Below are positions 1 through 11,745 of a stretch of DNA of 64,000 nucleotides, piece by piece. Made by a program: the position numbers and the translations under genes. Source of the stretch: Sweltsa coloradensis (lineage: Eukaryota > Arthropoda > Insecta > Plecoptera > Chloroperlidae); NCBI GenBank assembly GCA_024449915.1, contig JAMZAV010000901.1, positions 248,001 through 312,000 on the forward strand, in the 5' to 3' direction. Position 1 is the stretch's first letter, and every line of letters starts with the position of its first letter. Below the pieces are notes generated by a model. It did no database searches, was not told where the DNA came from, and saw nothing but the letters and a program-made list of their open reading frames with translations.

Positions 1-1056
1 AGAATTTATTTAAGAGTGTTAGAACTGTCACACCTTTATAAACTGTAATGGCTGTACTAAATGTGCATCAAACATAATCTGGACTGGCCGTCGACCTAAG
101 AATCAATAACCGCCTCAGGCACAAGACGACCATCAGCTGGTAGAAGAAGAGAGTTACACCACGACCATCATTGTGCAACGCCCACTCAGGATTATTGTGT
201 AGTGCACCTCCGTTAAATGGATTACTTCGAACATCAATAACAAACAATGGACTTCAAACAAAACTTCAGCGACAAATAGATGAGTACAAAATTAATGATT
301 AATCACAAAAATTTTATCAATGTTCTATAATTAATATTTCTTTCAGGACTAGCCGCCCACTTTTTGGTTTTGTAATCTAGTTTGGTACCAAATAGGTAGG
401 TAGGGACATGCTTGTATTTGTGTTTTTGGTGAATATTATATATGGAAACTTAAATTTTTCGCTTTCACATATGTAGATATATAGCTTCCTTGACAACTCC
501 TTGAATACATAATTATTGGTAATCATTAATCAACGAGAGACAACAGCAAGGCAGTTATTGGAGAGGACCCAGTCAGCAAAGGTAGGACTTGGTGGCCTGC
601 TAATTTATTTCATTAATATGTGACTAATTAATATTAATATGTGACTAATTAATATTAATATGTGACTAATTAATATTAATTTGGCTAATTAATTCTGATA
701 GCTAATTAATTCATTTTGAATTAATTAATTTTGAGTTCAATTAATTTAATTTTGATTATTTTTTTGATTATTTTAATTTTTTTTATTATTAATTAAAAAA
801 TTTTTGATAAAAATTAACTTTACTTAATTTTATTGATTTTTTTGATTTTTTTTTAAATTTTAATTGATTTTTTTTTTATTTTAAATTAATTTTTTTTTTT
901 AAATTTTTGGCGCTTTTCCCGAGTTTTTGTTCTCAACTGAGCTAGATATTTCTTTTTCAATGTAAATTTTGTAATGGGTAGTCTGGGCTGATAAATAAAT
1001 TTAAATTTTTTTTATATTATTTTTATTTTTAAACTATCCAACATTACAACATAATA
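1..1056. other. AT-rich non-coding stretch
   Basis: I see no gene here. From about 600 the DNA is almost pure A+T with long T runs. At 612-680 a 21-bp unit containing 'tgtgactaattaat' is repeated three times in tandem at an exact 21-base spacing. Confidence 0.6.
612..680. repeat. 21-bp tandem repeat, about 3 copies
   Basis: The word 'tgtgactaattaatattaa' recurs at 619, 640 and 661, so the period is 21 bases. This is a short minisatellite in AT-rich DNA. No function is suggested. Confidence 0.85.
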
Positions 1057-1311
1057 ATGACATCATTGAATTTATCTCAATATGAAACTAAATCTGAGGG
1101 TAAGAATTATTTCACAATTATGAATGAAAATAAACTTCTTCATATTCTTAAAAGTATAAATTGGGATATCTTGCTTTCTGCTAACAGCTGTGAAACATTG
1201 TATAACTCGTTGTATTTAAATTTCAAAAGGGCGTATGAACGGGCTACATGTATAAAAGAGCAACGTAATAACAAAAGGGGTAATAAATCGTGGATGACAT
1301 CAGAGTTACGT
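1057..1311 (+). pseudogene. LINE fragment, region between endonuclease and RT
   Basis: About 85 codons read INWDILL ... NSLYLNFKRAYERA ... KSWMTSEL. This resembles the linker of Jockey/CR1-type LINE polyproteins just before the reverse transcriptase, where a Trp-rich helix is followed by 'PW.T..L'. The catalytic endonuclease and RT are absent. The frame runs on to 1515 into a GC-rich unrelated repeat (about 1380-1450) that is not LINE-like. The assignment rests on general resemblance only, so it is tentative. Confidence 0.35.
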
Positions 1312-2337
1312 TATTTGCCACTCAGTCTGTCGGTATTAATTTTTACGATTACTAATGGCAGAGTAAGGGTTGAGGGGAATAGTCGATATATCCACTGGCA
1401 TAGCGGCGGGCCCCGCAAACCCCGCGAAACAGGGGCCCCGATAAAAATGGATCACATTTTTATAAAAATTTCAAATAAAACAGCAATTCACTCAATATTA
1501 TATAAAATAACTTGAAAAAGTTTGCGGGACCCCCAAAAAAACTGAAATAATACCTGAATTATTTAAAAAAATGTTTTATAAGTCAGAAAAACACTTAAAG
1601 GTATCAAGAATAATCTCAAAATTCATATGCATACGCTATGAAGAAGACACCTAAGAATTTTCTAAGAAACTTACATTTTACGTTTTTCAACAGCAAAATA
1701 TTTTGTAGACACCATAGCAGCAATTTCTAATGAGTATGTGCTGAGAGGGTGATGGAAAGAAGGTGGCGGGTCGCTACAATTGTTTTATAGGCCTAGCCTA
1801 TATAATTTTTTTCAAGGAAAACCTGTTTTAGGGTGCAATGTATGACCCTCTTCAGGTGTTTTGACTAGGTTGTGGATAGTTACATAATGCGCACTCTATC
1901 CTAGGGGACAGGGAGAGAGGGTTCTCGCGTCGTGGTCGTCATTGCCTTTGTCATCGTTCGTGTAGTCATTGTCGTCGTCTTAATGGGGGGGGGGGGGGGG
2001 GGGTCGTCAAGGAAATGGAAATGTCATCGACGACGACCGCAGCTCGCCTCTAGTGTCAGGGATTATTATACTCCCCTTCTTGCTAACTGATGTCTTGCGA
2101 GGTGGACCTATACGCTCTTCCCTCGCCTTTTATGACTAGCAGAGCCATGCTATGGTCCAAAATTTCTGTCCCGCGTTGTTTTAATATTTTGGCTTAGTGG
2201 AATTGCTTCATCAATAATAAATGTTTGCCTTTTTATATATCTGTTAAAATGTTATCAGGACTATTAATGATATCAGGACTATTATGTTGTATCGTCTAAT
2301 TTATTGTTTATCCTTGTTGTTACATTCAACAAATACA
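1312..2337. other. No gene seen
   Basis: The stretch holds a GC-rich repeat scrap near 1380-1450, a run of about 19 G at 1985-2003, and otherwise featureless sequence. No coding signal is convincing. Confidence 0.5.
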
Positions 2338-2545
2338 AAATTCAGCAATATTTTGCTAAAATCCAATTGCGATGAAATTTTCTGGAGGCCTTTGAAATCT
2401 CTGAACTTAGAACTGCTACTTTTTTTTAGCGCAATGGAAATATTATTTCTCATGAAAATCGCAATTTTACGTTTTTTTGTTAACAAAAAATTACGCTCAT
2501 ACCTCAACGCGCCTGAAAAAGCGTTTGCGAAGCTTCCTATTTATT
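2338..2545 (-). repeat. R1 interspersed repeat, partial
   Basis: Read on the minus strand it carries the family's marker words: an 'acgctttttcaggcgcgttga' type head, 'gcgtaatt', 'cgtaaaattgcgattttcat' and 'ctaagttcagagatttcaaagg'. The same words occur at 8985-9500 and 14971-15520. This is a truncated copy. R1 is a label used only in this annotation. Confidence 0.6.
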
Positions 2546-2551
2546 ATTATT

Positions 2552-2555
2552 AAGA

Positions 2556-2609
<54 letters not shown>
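2552..2609. repeat. (ATT)n microsatellite
   Basis: An uninterrupted trinucleotide run abuts the R1 fragment. Confidence 0.95.
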
Positions 2610-2612
2610 GTA

Positions 2613-3929
2613 TTGCTGTAACTTAGTATTATTACTTTTGTTACCGGTACACGTAAAAATATATGGATGTGTAACAGCTGATTTTCCAAAGAAATGCATT
2701 GTTGATAACGCTACAAAGTGTTTTTTATTCACTTCTAAGTTTTTCCATACCTCTCATTTACATAAAATGATATAAAAACTCCGCATGTAATTATGTTGGG
2801 AAAATTAGACCATAATAATTTATATTCTCATTCACCGCCGTAACCAGGGGCTGGTAACCCGGGTAAAAATCTGGAGTAGACCATGTTGAATTGCTAATAG
2901 AATAATAGTCCAGACACCACTACTTTTTTGACTAAAACTCGTTAAAATACTCCAATCTGTAGGAATCGAAAAAATTACTGGCGCTGCAGTGCGCTCCGGA
3001 CCCGTATTACCTTGGGGGATGGGACCTCCCACCATTATTTTATTTATTTATTTTATACAAGGTCAGACTTAACCCAAACATACTAAGGGCGTCACCCTAG
3101 AATCCTCTATAAAGCAATTTTATTAACATATTAATAAGAGTCGAATAATATAACTATTTACATTAATATTCAACGATTTTTGGGACATTGTACCGTGTTA
3201 ATAAGAGTGTAATGTAACCCATCACAAGAACTGATGAATACGTTTTTCTATACATTATACTAAACTCTTAATTAATCTCGTCAGGGACGTTAGCGTTTCA
3301 ATCCATTTGGCGGTTTTGTTTTGAGTATCGACTGCACAATAATTACATTATTTGGTTTCTAAAACGCACCAAACGCACTCTAAAAACCTGGTTTAAAAAA
3401 AATTCGCCTGCGCGCTATTATTGGGGGGCTCGCCCCCCAAACCCCCCACACATGTCCCACGAAAGTTATAAATTTAAATTTTTCACCCTATAACAAAATT
3501 CCTGCGGACGCCCTTGATTCATACCCGGGTAATTTTTAAAGCCTAGGCCTACTTACGGCCCTGTTCTCATTGAATGTGTTGTACTGTTTTCAAATTCAAA
3601 TTTCGATATTATCTGAGGTATGACCACAATATTTAATGACTAGGTCACTTCATCTATCCGTTCAAAATATACCTCAGATTGCTTTAAAAGCCGTCTTGAG
3701 AGTAAAATGAAGCGAAAAAAATTTCGCCTCCGGCGGCTGGGGCTTCGCCCCAGACCCCTTTGGGGCCCACGAAGGTACTTTCCGTACGGGGCCCCTACCC
3801 CCCCAGTCCGCCTCTGTTTGTAGGGCATAACTGCTGGATGAAACGTCGCTTGGCTCCTTAAGTATATCTCAAACCTTTTAGGTGTGAAAGGCTTGGCTGG
3901 CTTTTTACAAGTTTTTGTATGTGTCGGAT
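2613..3929. other. No gene; GC-rich hAT-like scraps
   Basis: Two short GC-rich pieces, near 3400-3450 and 3715-3812, hold 'ttcgcctgcgcgc...ggggggctcgcccccc' and 'ttcgcctccggcggctgggg'. They match in reverse the interior of the hAT-like elements at 11814-11865 and 51003-51055. The ORFs through them are low-complexity and not credible. Confidence 0.45.
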
Positions 3930-4617
3930 ATAGTTTACTACGTATGGTTTATATCGCAATGGTTGAGTAAATCATCTCGTATGCACTGTTGGCCTGGGGA
4001 AATGCCTCTCATATGTATATTAATCAAATAGAAAGTTTAGATCATTGTTCGTCAAACGAGTTATTCAAAATATCTGATTTGCTTCCCGTAAATGTTATGT
4101 TTATATATAAGTTCGACTCGACTGTGTCACCTGTTTCATGTCCCAACTCCCCGTCTATCAACAACGAAAAGATCACTATTCATTCGTCTTCCTACAACTT
4201 TCAACTCCTTCCCACAATCTCTATTAATTGACATTTTTGCCAATGAATTTCGACCTTTTTTATCATCAATTCGGCATCTCACAAATCATTAATTGGATAG
4301 TTAAGCTTAAGTTTTAAAACAAATTGATTATTTATTGTTTTATTAAATGTTTTGTTCTTTTTATACATATCAGTAGTTTATAAATAATCAATTCATCATC
4401 GTATATGTAATTCATTGTATATCATCATTTATTAACTATTGATTTATATTTATTCAAGTTATTGTAAGTGTTAACTAACTATATGTTACTGAAATGATTA
4501 TGTTATACTGTTTTTATAACATTTTATGTTTTTATAATATGATTTTAAATTTATTATCCTAGTACCTCAATGTAAAATGGCAGCAATGCTGTATATGAGT
4601 GAACAAATAAATAAATA
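3930..4617 (+). pseudogene. 3' end of Jockey/CR1-like LINE (family A)
   Basis: The coding part (about 3930-4290) reads YSLLRMVYIAMVE-like, then LAWGNASHMYINQIES and SSNELFKISDLLPVNVM. It is nearly identical to residues about 330-395 of the minus-strand RT ORF at 62762-64000, so the two belong to one family. Compared with that copy it has lost about 43 bases after INQIES and carries an in-frame stop. After the coding part come about 330 bases of 3' UTR ending in 'gagtgaacaaataaataaa', a typical LINE tail. It is 5'-truncated and dead. Confidence 0.75.
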
Positions 4618-5160
4618 AACTAAATTTTATTATAATGATGATCACAAAATTAAAATTGACCATACCATATATACAAGAGCGCAAGCCGCAAATGACTACA
4701 GAGTTCCTTTGACAGCAAACAAATATGGTGAGCGATCTCTGCAGGTTAGTGTGCCGCAGAGCCGGAATTAAAAGAATTGGATAGGTTGAGCCAAGTCAAG
4801 AAAAGAGTTAAAGAGTTTTTTTTGTCCAATTTAATGTAGAATTTGTTAAATTATTTTCCTTTTCCTTTTTTTCCAGAGCTCTTTTTGTATGAGTAACTGT
4901 TCATTTTATTTTTGTGTTTTGTTATTCAAATTTGAATTGTTTAATAGGCCTAAGTCTTTATAATTTATATTGTTAAACATTATCTAGGAATTTGCCATGG
5001 AATCTGCATTCCGTATCTAGCATGTAACTTTAGTATGTAATAATTATTGTCATAAGAATATAACCCACAGACAAGCTTATCAAAGCTTTGTGGGCAATCG
5101 AATAAAATTGTAATTATTAATACTGTAAAGAAAACTTTATTGCAAATAAAAAAAATAAAA
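4618..5160 (+). pseudogene. 3' end of second LINE (family B)
   Basis: It begins in the C-terminal coding region (YNDDHKIKIDHTIYTRAQAANDYRVPLTANKYGERSLQ, interrupted at the 'gccgcagagcc' deletion) and runs through the 3' UTR to 'actttattgcaaataaaa' and an (ATT)n tract. The minus-strand copy at 58309-58875 is the same family with an intact tail ORF. It abuts the family A tail directly. The 3' UTR contains the stem-loop at 5064-5094. Confidence 0.75.
5064..5094 (+). other. LINE 3' UTR stem-loop
   Basis: CCCACA (5064-5069) pairs with TGTGGG (5089-5094), and an inner AGCTT pairs with AAGCT. The same structure with different bases recurs in the three other LINE tails of this window (58375-58405, 60397-60428, 55258-55289). 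It sits about 65 bases before the terminal repeat, where LINE reverse transcriptases are known to recognise 3' hairpins. Confidence 0.7.
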
Positions 5161-5163
5161 AAA

Positions 5164-5231
<68 letters not shown>
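5161..5231. repeat. (ATT)n microsatellite
   Basis: A trinucleotide run directly follows the LINE tail, so it probably grew from the LINE's terminal repeat. Confidence 0.95.
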
Positions 5232-5263
5232 TTATTCTTCTTATTATTATTATAATTATTATT

Positions 5264-5849
5264 ACTAGGAAAACGCTTTTGTCCCGCCGCGTTGATGGAT
5301 GAGCTTTTTGTAAGTTTTTAGTTCTTGTAGGACCACTTTTCCTTTGCAAGTGCTTTTTGAATGCATTGTAAGTGATTGTTGTCAAGTTTCTATTGTTACT
5401 TGTTAATTGTTATTATAAACCTAAAAAAAACTCATATTAAAACCTTTATTTCTATGGATTCTGGCTAACTTTTTCAACTTGTTCTTTCAAAAAGCAATAC
5501 ATCACCATTACCTTAATGTCCATGTGAAATATGAACGTTGTAGCCCCACCCGTTTGGTCAGAATTGGCCCAAATGGCACGAAAATATCGCACAAAAAATC
5601 GGAAAAATCGTAAAAGTACGATAATCATGAGAAATATTTCTTCGATTGTACCCAAAAACGTGGCAAGTCTAAGTTCAGAGATTTAGAAGGTCCTCTCAAA
5701 TTTTCATCAAGATCGCATAATATGCCGTTTGCCCGATAGAGAGCGAACAAACAGACAAAAATACATACAAAAAAAAACAACAAAAAAACACCCGAGCTAA
5801 ATTTTTTGGGGGGTCAGTGAAATTGAAGTCTTCGCTTTGCTCATCCAAT
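5264..5849 (+). repeat. R1 interspersed repeat, near full length
   Basis: It starts 'actaggaaaacgctttt..cccgccgcgttgatggatgagc' and ends 'gaagtcttcgctttgctcatccaa'. In between it carries 'ggtcagaattggccc', 'atgagaaatatttcttcgatt' and 'cacccgagctaaattttttg'. The copy at 29401-30164 (+) and that at 56741-57506 (-) share the whole layout. No credible protein is encoded. Termini are not obvious inverted repeats, so the class (Helitron-like, SINE-like or other) is open. Confidence 0.75.
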
Positions 5850-5856
5850 AAGGCAG

Positions 5857-6148
5857 TGGCGCCGCATATCCGGGGAGGGGTGGGTGGGCCCCTCCTCGAA
5901 ATCCTAGCTTAAATGTTGTATTATTATAAAATTATAAAACCATGTAGGTTTACGCAAAAAAATTAATTAATCTATTATCTTTTTTTCATTCAGAAAAGCC
6001 CCTCACTACATCTAAAACACATAAAAACCACTTCAAAAATACGTTGTTTTTTTTAAATTGCCTGCGGCGCTATTGTGGGGGACACCTCCTTCATTGCGTT
6101 GTTCGTCCAAGCCCCCCCTCGAAATATATTCCAGCATACGCCTCTGAC
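5857..6148 (+). mobile_element. Short hAT-like MITE (putative)
   Basis: The left end CAGTGGCGCCGCATATC and the reverse complement of the right end (CAGAGGCGTATGC) are imperfect inverted repeats of the hAT type. The interior has 'attgcctgcggcgctattgt', shared with other hAT-like copies here. No clean 8-bp target duplication is visible. A related fragment starting CAGTGGCATATCCAGG lies at 28429-28590. Confidence 0.4.
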
Positions 6149-6261
6149 TCAAGGACATTAGTTGCATATTATGTAACCATATGTAACTATGTATGGAAGC
6201 ATGTACTTTTCCTGGTAAAGTTCGCTTCCCCTGGCAAAATAGATTTCCGACGCGACTGTGT

Positions 6262-6597
6262 GGTAGTCTATGCCCTATAGGCCTAGCTACTACATTTTGC
6301 GTCGGGCTTTGTGTATGGCATGTAGTTGTTGTTGTTGTTGTAACTAATGCCACGGTCCTCTAGTTACGTATGTTAATTAAGCTGCAGGTATTGGGTATCG
6401 ATCGGACCAAACATATCATAGTACGTCACAGCTATATGGTTTAAGGTCAAATCACCGTTTTTAAAGCAAGCTTTTTATTTATTTTTTATAAAATCCATTT
6501 TTAACTTTTTTTAACTAATTTTTTTTTTAATACCAATGAAATCAAAAGAGCTACTTGGAAAAAGCATAAAAATTTGTCATGTAAATAGCCTATTGGA
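6262..6597 (-). mobile_element. Fragment of TAGGC-ended element X
   Basis: Read in reverse, this matches 48678-48997 base for base over long stretches: 'catgacaaatttt..tgctttttcc', 'ttgaccttgaaccat..', 'gtttggtccg', the (GTT)n run and 'agcccgacgcaaaat'. It ends in the same TAGGCTATTTAC terminus at 6597. It is therefore a one-ended copy of the element seen complete at 48678-49610. It is directly followed by the end of an R1-variant repeat (6600-6732). Confidence 0.65.
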
Positions 6598-8482
6598 GTA
6601 TCGGTTTTGCCGAAATCGTGTTAACAGACACACAAAAATACAAAAAGAAGAGAAAAAGACATTCCAGACTTTTTTCTTCGGTGTAGTAGAATGAAATCTT
6701 CGCTTCGCTCTCTACGCTCGGAACGCTCATCCAAACATGCCACGTACTTTGGTTAAATTAAACTTTAAATTTATCGTGGGAAACCTGCCCAGGTTGAAAT
6801 GTCTGCCTTTAGTTGTCTAAATCCTTTATTTTTTATATTTTGGCAATTATTTTGAAGGGAATGTCTGTGGGCGGTCTAAGTGGACTCAATCCATAACCTC
6901 AGGAAGATGGTTCAATCAGGATCTGGAGCACGCAACGGGAGCGTCCGCGGTGCGTCGACAATAGTAGTGTTTATTACATAAAGTAATTCTGTTTTTTATA
7001 TGTTTTTCTGTATAAAAATGTCAATGTTTTGTGCATTTTACAATTTGCATAATGTGTTAATTCAGATTTTCTCCAGAGCGTTGTACAAATTAATGTGAGT
7101 ACTTACGAACGTGAGAATACATGAATGTCTCGAGAAGATTCTTAAGCATGACCAACTTTGTTGGTAACTTTGGTGCAATTAAATGTATAGCTATTATATC
7201 TTATATTAATCGCTCTTGAGTACGATTTTTCAACTATTGTTCAAGTATTAATTGTATTTAAATGAATAAATTAAATACCATCATGCTTCACAAGCGATAA
7301 TAAATAAAAAAGTAAAATAGGTGCCACAGTTTATTAAGTTCACGTCACAGCAACAACTTTGTTTTCTTATTTCCGCCGTCTCTAATGAAACGGAATTACT
7401 TGGTTGGATTTAATAATTTTGATAATGTGCACCGTGGTGCAATAGAAGTCTAATACCTTCCCCGAACTATTCAAACCGTAAATGCTAGCAAGCGCTAGAG
7501 ATTGAATAGTATTTTTTAATTTAGGGAACCTAAGTTTTGAAGGCGGGAAGGAAATTGGTTCTCTCTGGTCTCAGCGCCCATAAGAATTAGCATGGTACGA
7601 AAATGTAACTCGCCGTATCTTTTGACTCGCGCAAAAGAAATCTAAACCAATAACATCACAAGATGCATAATTCTGTGAAGAAGATGATGGCATTCTACTT
7701 TGCTCGATGACGCTTCCTGAATTCAAACTATTATGAGTTAAATGGACCCATGTTTGCGCGCTGTCGCAAATGTACTCTGACTGAGCGGCAACCTAAGCGA
7801 GACGCAGCCACGTTGTGTGCAGCTGTGGCATCCTCGCATAACCACGCGCCTGTCCATGGTTGCTAAATGTACTTCGCATTCAAGATTTTGTTGGCACATT
7901 AAAGGATATTTTATTAGTAATGTATAATCTAGTACAACCCAGTGACCTCACAGTAGCCACAAAGCAAGTCGGATACCAAATGTTATGCTGATGCCACGGA
8001 CAAAATGTTTTTACGTGCTTTTTCGTGAGTAGTTTGGAAGGTTTGGCAACAGTGTAAATGTAGAGTTCACTTCAACTCAAAACAAATGTCATTAATATTT
8101 GTGATAGAGCAGAGTTATGTATATCCACGCAAAGAGGAAAGATTATAGTTTCTTACAGTATGAATATAATTCCGGTCCGTGGTCGGGTTCTCGCGCTATC
8201 GCTTACGAAACATTTAGCACGGGTTAATCGCCTATACCTCGCTGACGGGAGAGAACCGGACAACGCCCACTTAGGTTCCCTTTTCCATTTGTACATTGAA
8301 AAACGGATGATAAATACGATAAATATTGTACCTAGCACCTTGGGAGCTGGATTTTCGGAATCCCCGTAGTTTTTTCGTTCACTATGATGTACTCACACTT
8401 CTAAATCGTTCAAGGATGAACGATGAAGTCATCTTGATCCCTAAGCCCGCATTTCCACTTTGCGCGCGCTAGTGTACCAGCC
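6598..8482. other. R1-variant end, then no gene
   Basis: 6600-6732 is the terminal part of an R1 variant ('acagacacacaaaaatacaa', 'cttcgctctctacgctcgg..ctcatccaa') that also occurs at 16410-16532. From 6733 to 8482 I see no gene or clear repeat. A GC-richer patch at 8155-8345 is unassigned. Confidence 0.5.
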
Positions 8483-8504
8483 GTGCTCGCCGGCTGCGCG
8501 CGCA

Positions 8505-8768
8505 TTTGGATCAGTTGGGTTGATTCTAACGTCACCGTAATATTTATATTATTATTTTATTATTTCCAAACAACCCAACTGATCCACAACGGAATTATTT
8601 GTTTTAGAATATTTAATATTTCGATGATTATTTATATTTGGATCAGTTGGGTAAAGGTAAAAGGATCACTTGGGCAAAAACACGACTTTATTTTTATATT
8701 AATATATTAATTCGAATTCTTTGACGATTATTTTGGATCACTTGGGATTTGGATCACTTGGCACCCAC
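8505..8768. repeat. Dispersed GGATCA(G/C)TTGGG motif cluster
   Basis: GGATCAGTTGGGT or GGATCACTTGGG occurs at about 8509, 8639, 8669, 8733 and 8751, and inverted (CAACCCAACTGATCC) at about 8571. Six closely related words within 260 bases suggest a foldback or degenerate tandem element. Confidence 0.6.
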
Positions 8769-8770
8769 CC

Positions 8771-8861
<91 letters not shown>

Positions 8862-8862
8862 T
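8771..8862. repeat. (AAT)n microsatellite
   Basis: A long, almost pure trinucleotide run. The poly-Asn and poly-Ile reading frames through it are artefacts. Confidence 0.97.
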
Positions 8863-8984
8863 ATAATGAAGATATCTTTGTAAAATATACGCGCTTCGCG
8901 CCCTCCCCCCCCCACTCTTGCTAATTTACTTTTCCAACGTAGGGGAACACCAACCGAAAGAGTACCGCATTGTTTAGATATTCT

Positions 8985-9500
8985 TAGTTTACTAGGTAGC
9001 TTCGCAAACGCTTTTTCAGTCGCGTTGTTGGATGAGCGTAATTGTTTAAAAATAAAAGAAAGCGTAAAATTGCGATTTTCATAAGAAATAATTATTCGAT
9101 AACGCTCAAATTTCACGCGAAAATATAAATTTATAAAATTAAGGTTCTGTAAAAAAATTATTACAATCGGATAAAGCATGTAGATAAGTCGAGGAAATGT
9201 TAAAAAGCGAAAAAAAAAACGTAAAATTGCGATTTTCATAAGAAATAATTTTTTGATTGCGCTCAAATTTCACACGAATGTATTAATTCATAAAATTAAG
9301 TTTCTGTGAAAAAATCATTACATTCGGATATATCATGTAGGTGTTATAAGTCGAAGAAAATTTTAAAAATCGAAAAAAAATCGTAAAATTGCGATTTTCA
9401 TAAGAAATAATTTTTTGATTGCCCTCAAATACGTGGCAGTTCTAGGTTCAGAGATTTCGAAGGTCTCCAGAAAATTTCATCGTAGCGTAGCGGCTCGCTA
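8985..9500 (+). repeat. R1 variant with internal tandem units
   Basis: The head 'cgcaaacgctttttcag..gcgttgttggatgagcg' is followed by about two and a half tandem units of roughly 170 bases. Each carries 'gtaaaattgcgattttcata', 'agaaataattttttgattgc', 'tcataaaattaag' and 'catgtaggtgttataagtcg'. The unit then breaks into 'acgtggcagttctaggttc' and 'agagatttcgaagg'. Confidence 0.7.
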
Positions 9501-9640
9501 TAGGGGGCTTTCAGCAATGGATTACAAACGGTGAGAGGTGAAGCAAGCCAAGATACATGAAATATGAAATTTAAGGATTTGCAACATTTTTTAAGACACT
9601 ATAAAGTATGAACTAAATTGAGCTACTCTAATATATGTTA

Positions 9641-9716
9641 AGAAATTAAATTAAATTAAATTAAATTAAATTAAATTAAATTAAATTAAATTAAATTAAA
9701 TTAAATTAAATTAAAT
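9641..9716. repeat. (AAATT)n microsatellite
   Basis: About 15 pentanucleotide repeats lie just 5' of the BEL remnant. Confidence 0.95.
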
Positions 9717-9984
9717 TGTGAGGAACTGTGGATTCGGGTTCGGGGTGCTTTCCTAGTGCATCGCGGCACTTGCGTTCTTTCCGTGGTAGCCTAGCAACAG
9801 CAGGTGACAAGGAATGCAGACCGTCTTCGCTGCAAACATCTGCTTCTCCCGCCCGCGCTCTCGGCAGCCCATTGTTGTACGCGCCTAGCTGACTGACGTC
9901 ACAGACCAGTTGGGGTTGAGAGGTTGGGGGACCAGTCCATCAAGATGATGCGTCTCGAGAATCGTTTGGAGGACATCCCCTGAC

Positions 9985-10616
9985 AAGCCATTAAAAACAT
10001 ACGAACTGGTAACTGTGACGTATGGTACTGCATCGGCTCCTTTTCTTGCAACCAAGTGTTTGCAAACATTGGCTGTAGAGGAGTCAGACAAATTCCCTCG
10101 TGCAGCGGAAGTCTTACAAAGAGATTTATGTTGACGATGCTCTATGCGGCTCAAGCAATTTGAAGGATGCGTTGCTACTTCAAGAAGAACTGATTGCACT
10201 CCTTAAACGTGGTGCATTTCCCCTTCGGAAGTGGTGCTCGAATCATCCAGATCTTCTAAAAGCTGTACCGCCAGAAGACAGGGAAATGCAGTTTCCATTC
10301 GATTTCACTAGCAAGGACAGTATAAGAACATTGGGATTATCTTAGCATCCAGCTACAGACAAATTCCTAATTGCAAACAACCAGCCAGACCTTTCTCAAG
10401 GAAAGGTTACAAAACGGATTGTCCTATCGATTGTAGCTTCAATCTTCGATCCACTTGGACTAGTGAGTCCAGTAGTCATTGTTTATAAAATGTTTCTTCA
10501 ACAAACTGTGGTCGCACAGTCAACACTTGGATGATGAATTGCCAGATGCACTCTCTCTGCAATGGCAACACCTACACAGCCAACTGCTACATCTGAATAC
10601 CATTTAAATTGACGGA
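9985..10616 (+). pseudogene. BEL pol: end of reverse transcriptase
   Basis: One frame reads YELVTVTYGTASAPFLATK and EESDKFPRAAEVLQRD up to about 10125. The next frame continues IYVDDALCGSS; YVDD, the RT catalytic box, lies at 10127-10138. One missing base separates the two. The frame then meets an amber codon at 10343-10345 where the family has Trp (LGLSW). After it follow HPATDKF and SIFDPLGLVSPV, both BEL/Pao hallmarks, and then another frame change before the RNase H part. It cannot give a working protein. Confidence 0.88.
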
Positions 10617-11737
10617 TTGGTAATGGTCAAGGGAACACCCACCAACGTGGAGTTGCATGGCTTTTCAGATGCCTCAGGAAAGGCATATGGCTGTTCACTG
10701 TACATCCGATCAACAAACGCACATGGTACGACAACAGTTAAGCTATTGTGCTCACGATCAAGGGTGGCTCCAGTAAAGAAGGTGACACTGCCACGTCTCG
10801 AGTTGTTGGGTGCTGAACTACTCTCCAAGTTACTGCAGAAAACTGTGCCAATTTTGAACCTCAAGATTGACCGCACGTTCTTGCGGACCGATTCCACTAT
10901 TGTATTAGCGTGGATTGCATCACCAGCAAATCGTTGGAAGACATTTGTTGCCAACAGAGTAGCACAAATTCAAGAAAACTCGTCAGTTGGTGATTGGAAG
11001 CATGTCTCGTCCAGTGACAATGCAGCTGACCTGATCTCAAGAGGAACTCAACCAGCTGATTTAGCGCAACTAGCATTATGGTGGCACGGGCCACATTGGT
11101 TACGTCAACCATCATCATATTGGCCTACAGACGTACCGAGCAGAGAACACGTCAATATGCCTGAAGAAAAGAAAACCGCAGTCACAGCACTGGCAATGCA
11201 GGATCAGCGTGATGATCTACTACACCGGTTTTCAAGTCTAACAAACCTCACCAGAGTCATGGCGTATTGTTGGCGTTTCTGTCAAAACGCAAAACCACAT
11301 TCGGCGAAGCTGTTGGGGCCTCTAAGTACAACAGAACTACAGAGAGCACCTACACGCTGCATCAAGTTGGTTCAAGGATCGGCGTACACTCAAGAAATTC
11401 GGGAGCTAGCTTCCAATAAGCAAGTCCAAGTGAAAAGCAGTTTACGTGATCTACATGCTTTCGTAGATAAAGCAGGAGTTCTTCGAGTAGGTGGAAGATT
11501 GCGACACTCGCAGCTTCCGTATGACAACAAACACCAAATCATCCTACCGCCAAATAACCACATTACCGAATTGATCATCAAGGCTGAGCATCAACGGTTA
11601 CTGCATGCAGGACCACAGCTTCTGATTGCATGGCTTCGGAAACGCTACTGGATTCCGAGAATTAAGAAAGCAGTCAAAGCAGTTATACATAACTGTTTAA
11701 CATGTTTCCGGTTCAAGGTCTCAACGTCGCAGCAGTT
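10617..11737 (+). pseudogene. BEL pol: RNase H and HHCC zinc finger
   Basis: An open stretch of about 373 codons. RNase H residues are visible in order: Asp in FSDAS, Glu in LELLGAELL, Asp in LRTDSTIVLAWI, and Asp in SSDNAADLISRG. Further on, HQIILPPNNH ... LLHAG ... CLTCFRFK is the H-H-C-C finger that precedes integrase. RNase H would degrade the RNA of the RNA:DNA hybrid during reverse transcription. The frame continues 19 bases into the inserted hAT element. The finger is followed almost at once by integrase, so roughly 20 family residues are already gone; the adjoining halves are also out of phase. Confidence 0.9.
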
Positions 11738-11745
11738 GATCCATT

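Noticed and set aside
612..680. CRISPR-like array of short repeats
   Set aside because: Repeats are directly adjacent with no spacers, and the genome is eukaryotic.
8160..8369. ORF MNIIPVRGRVLALSLTKHLA
   Set aside because: Both strands are open over the same GC-richer patch and no family is recognised. There are no splice sites or neighbours to support it.
8721..9266. Poly-Asn and poly-Ile reading frames
   Set aside because: They are translations of the (AAT)n array; the same applies at 5137-5385, 58135-58389 and 60816-61076.
9885..10199. Minus-strand frame of 104 codons in the BEL RT region
   Set aside because: It is the antisense shadow of the reverse transcriptase; the same holds for 10604-10954, 13580-13786 and 13944-14186.
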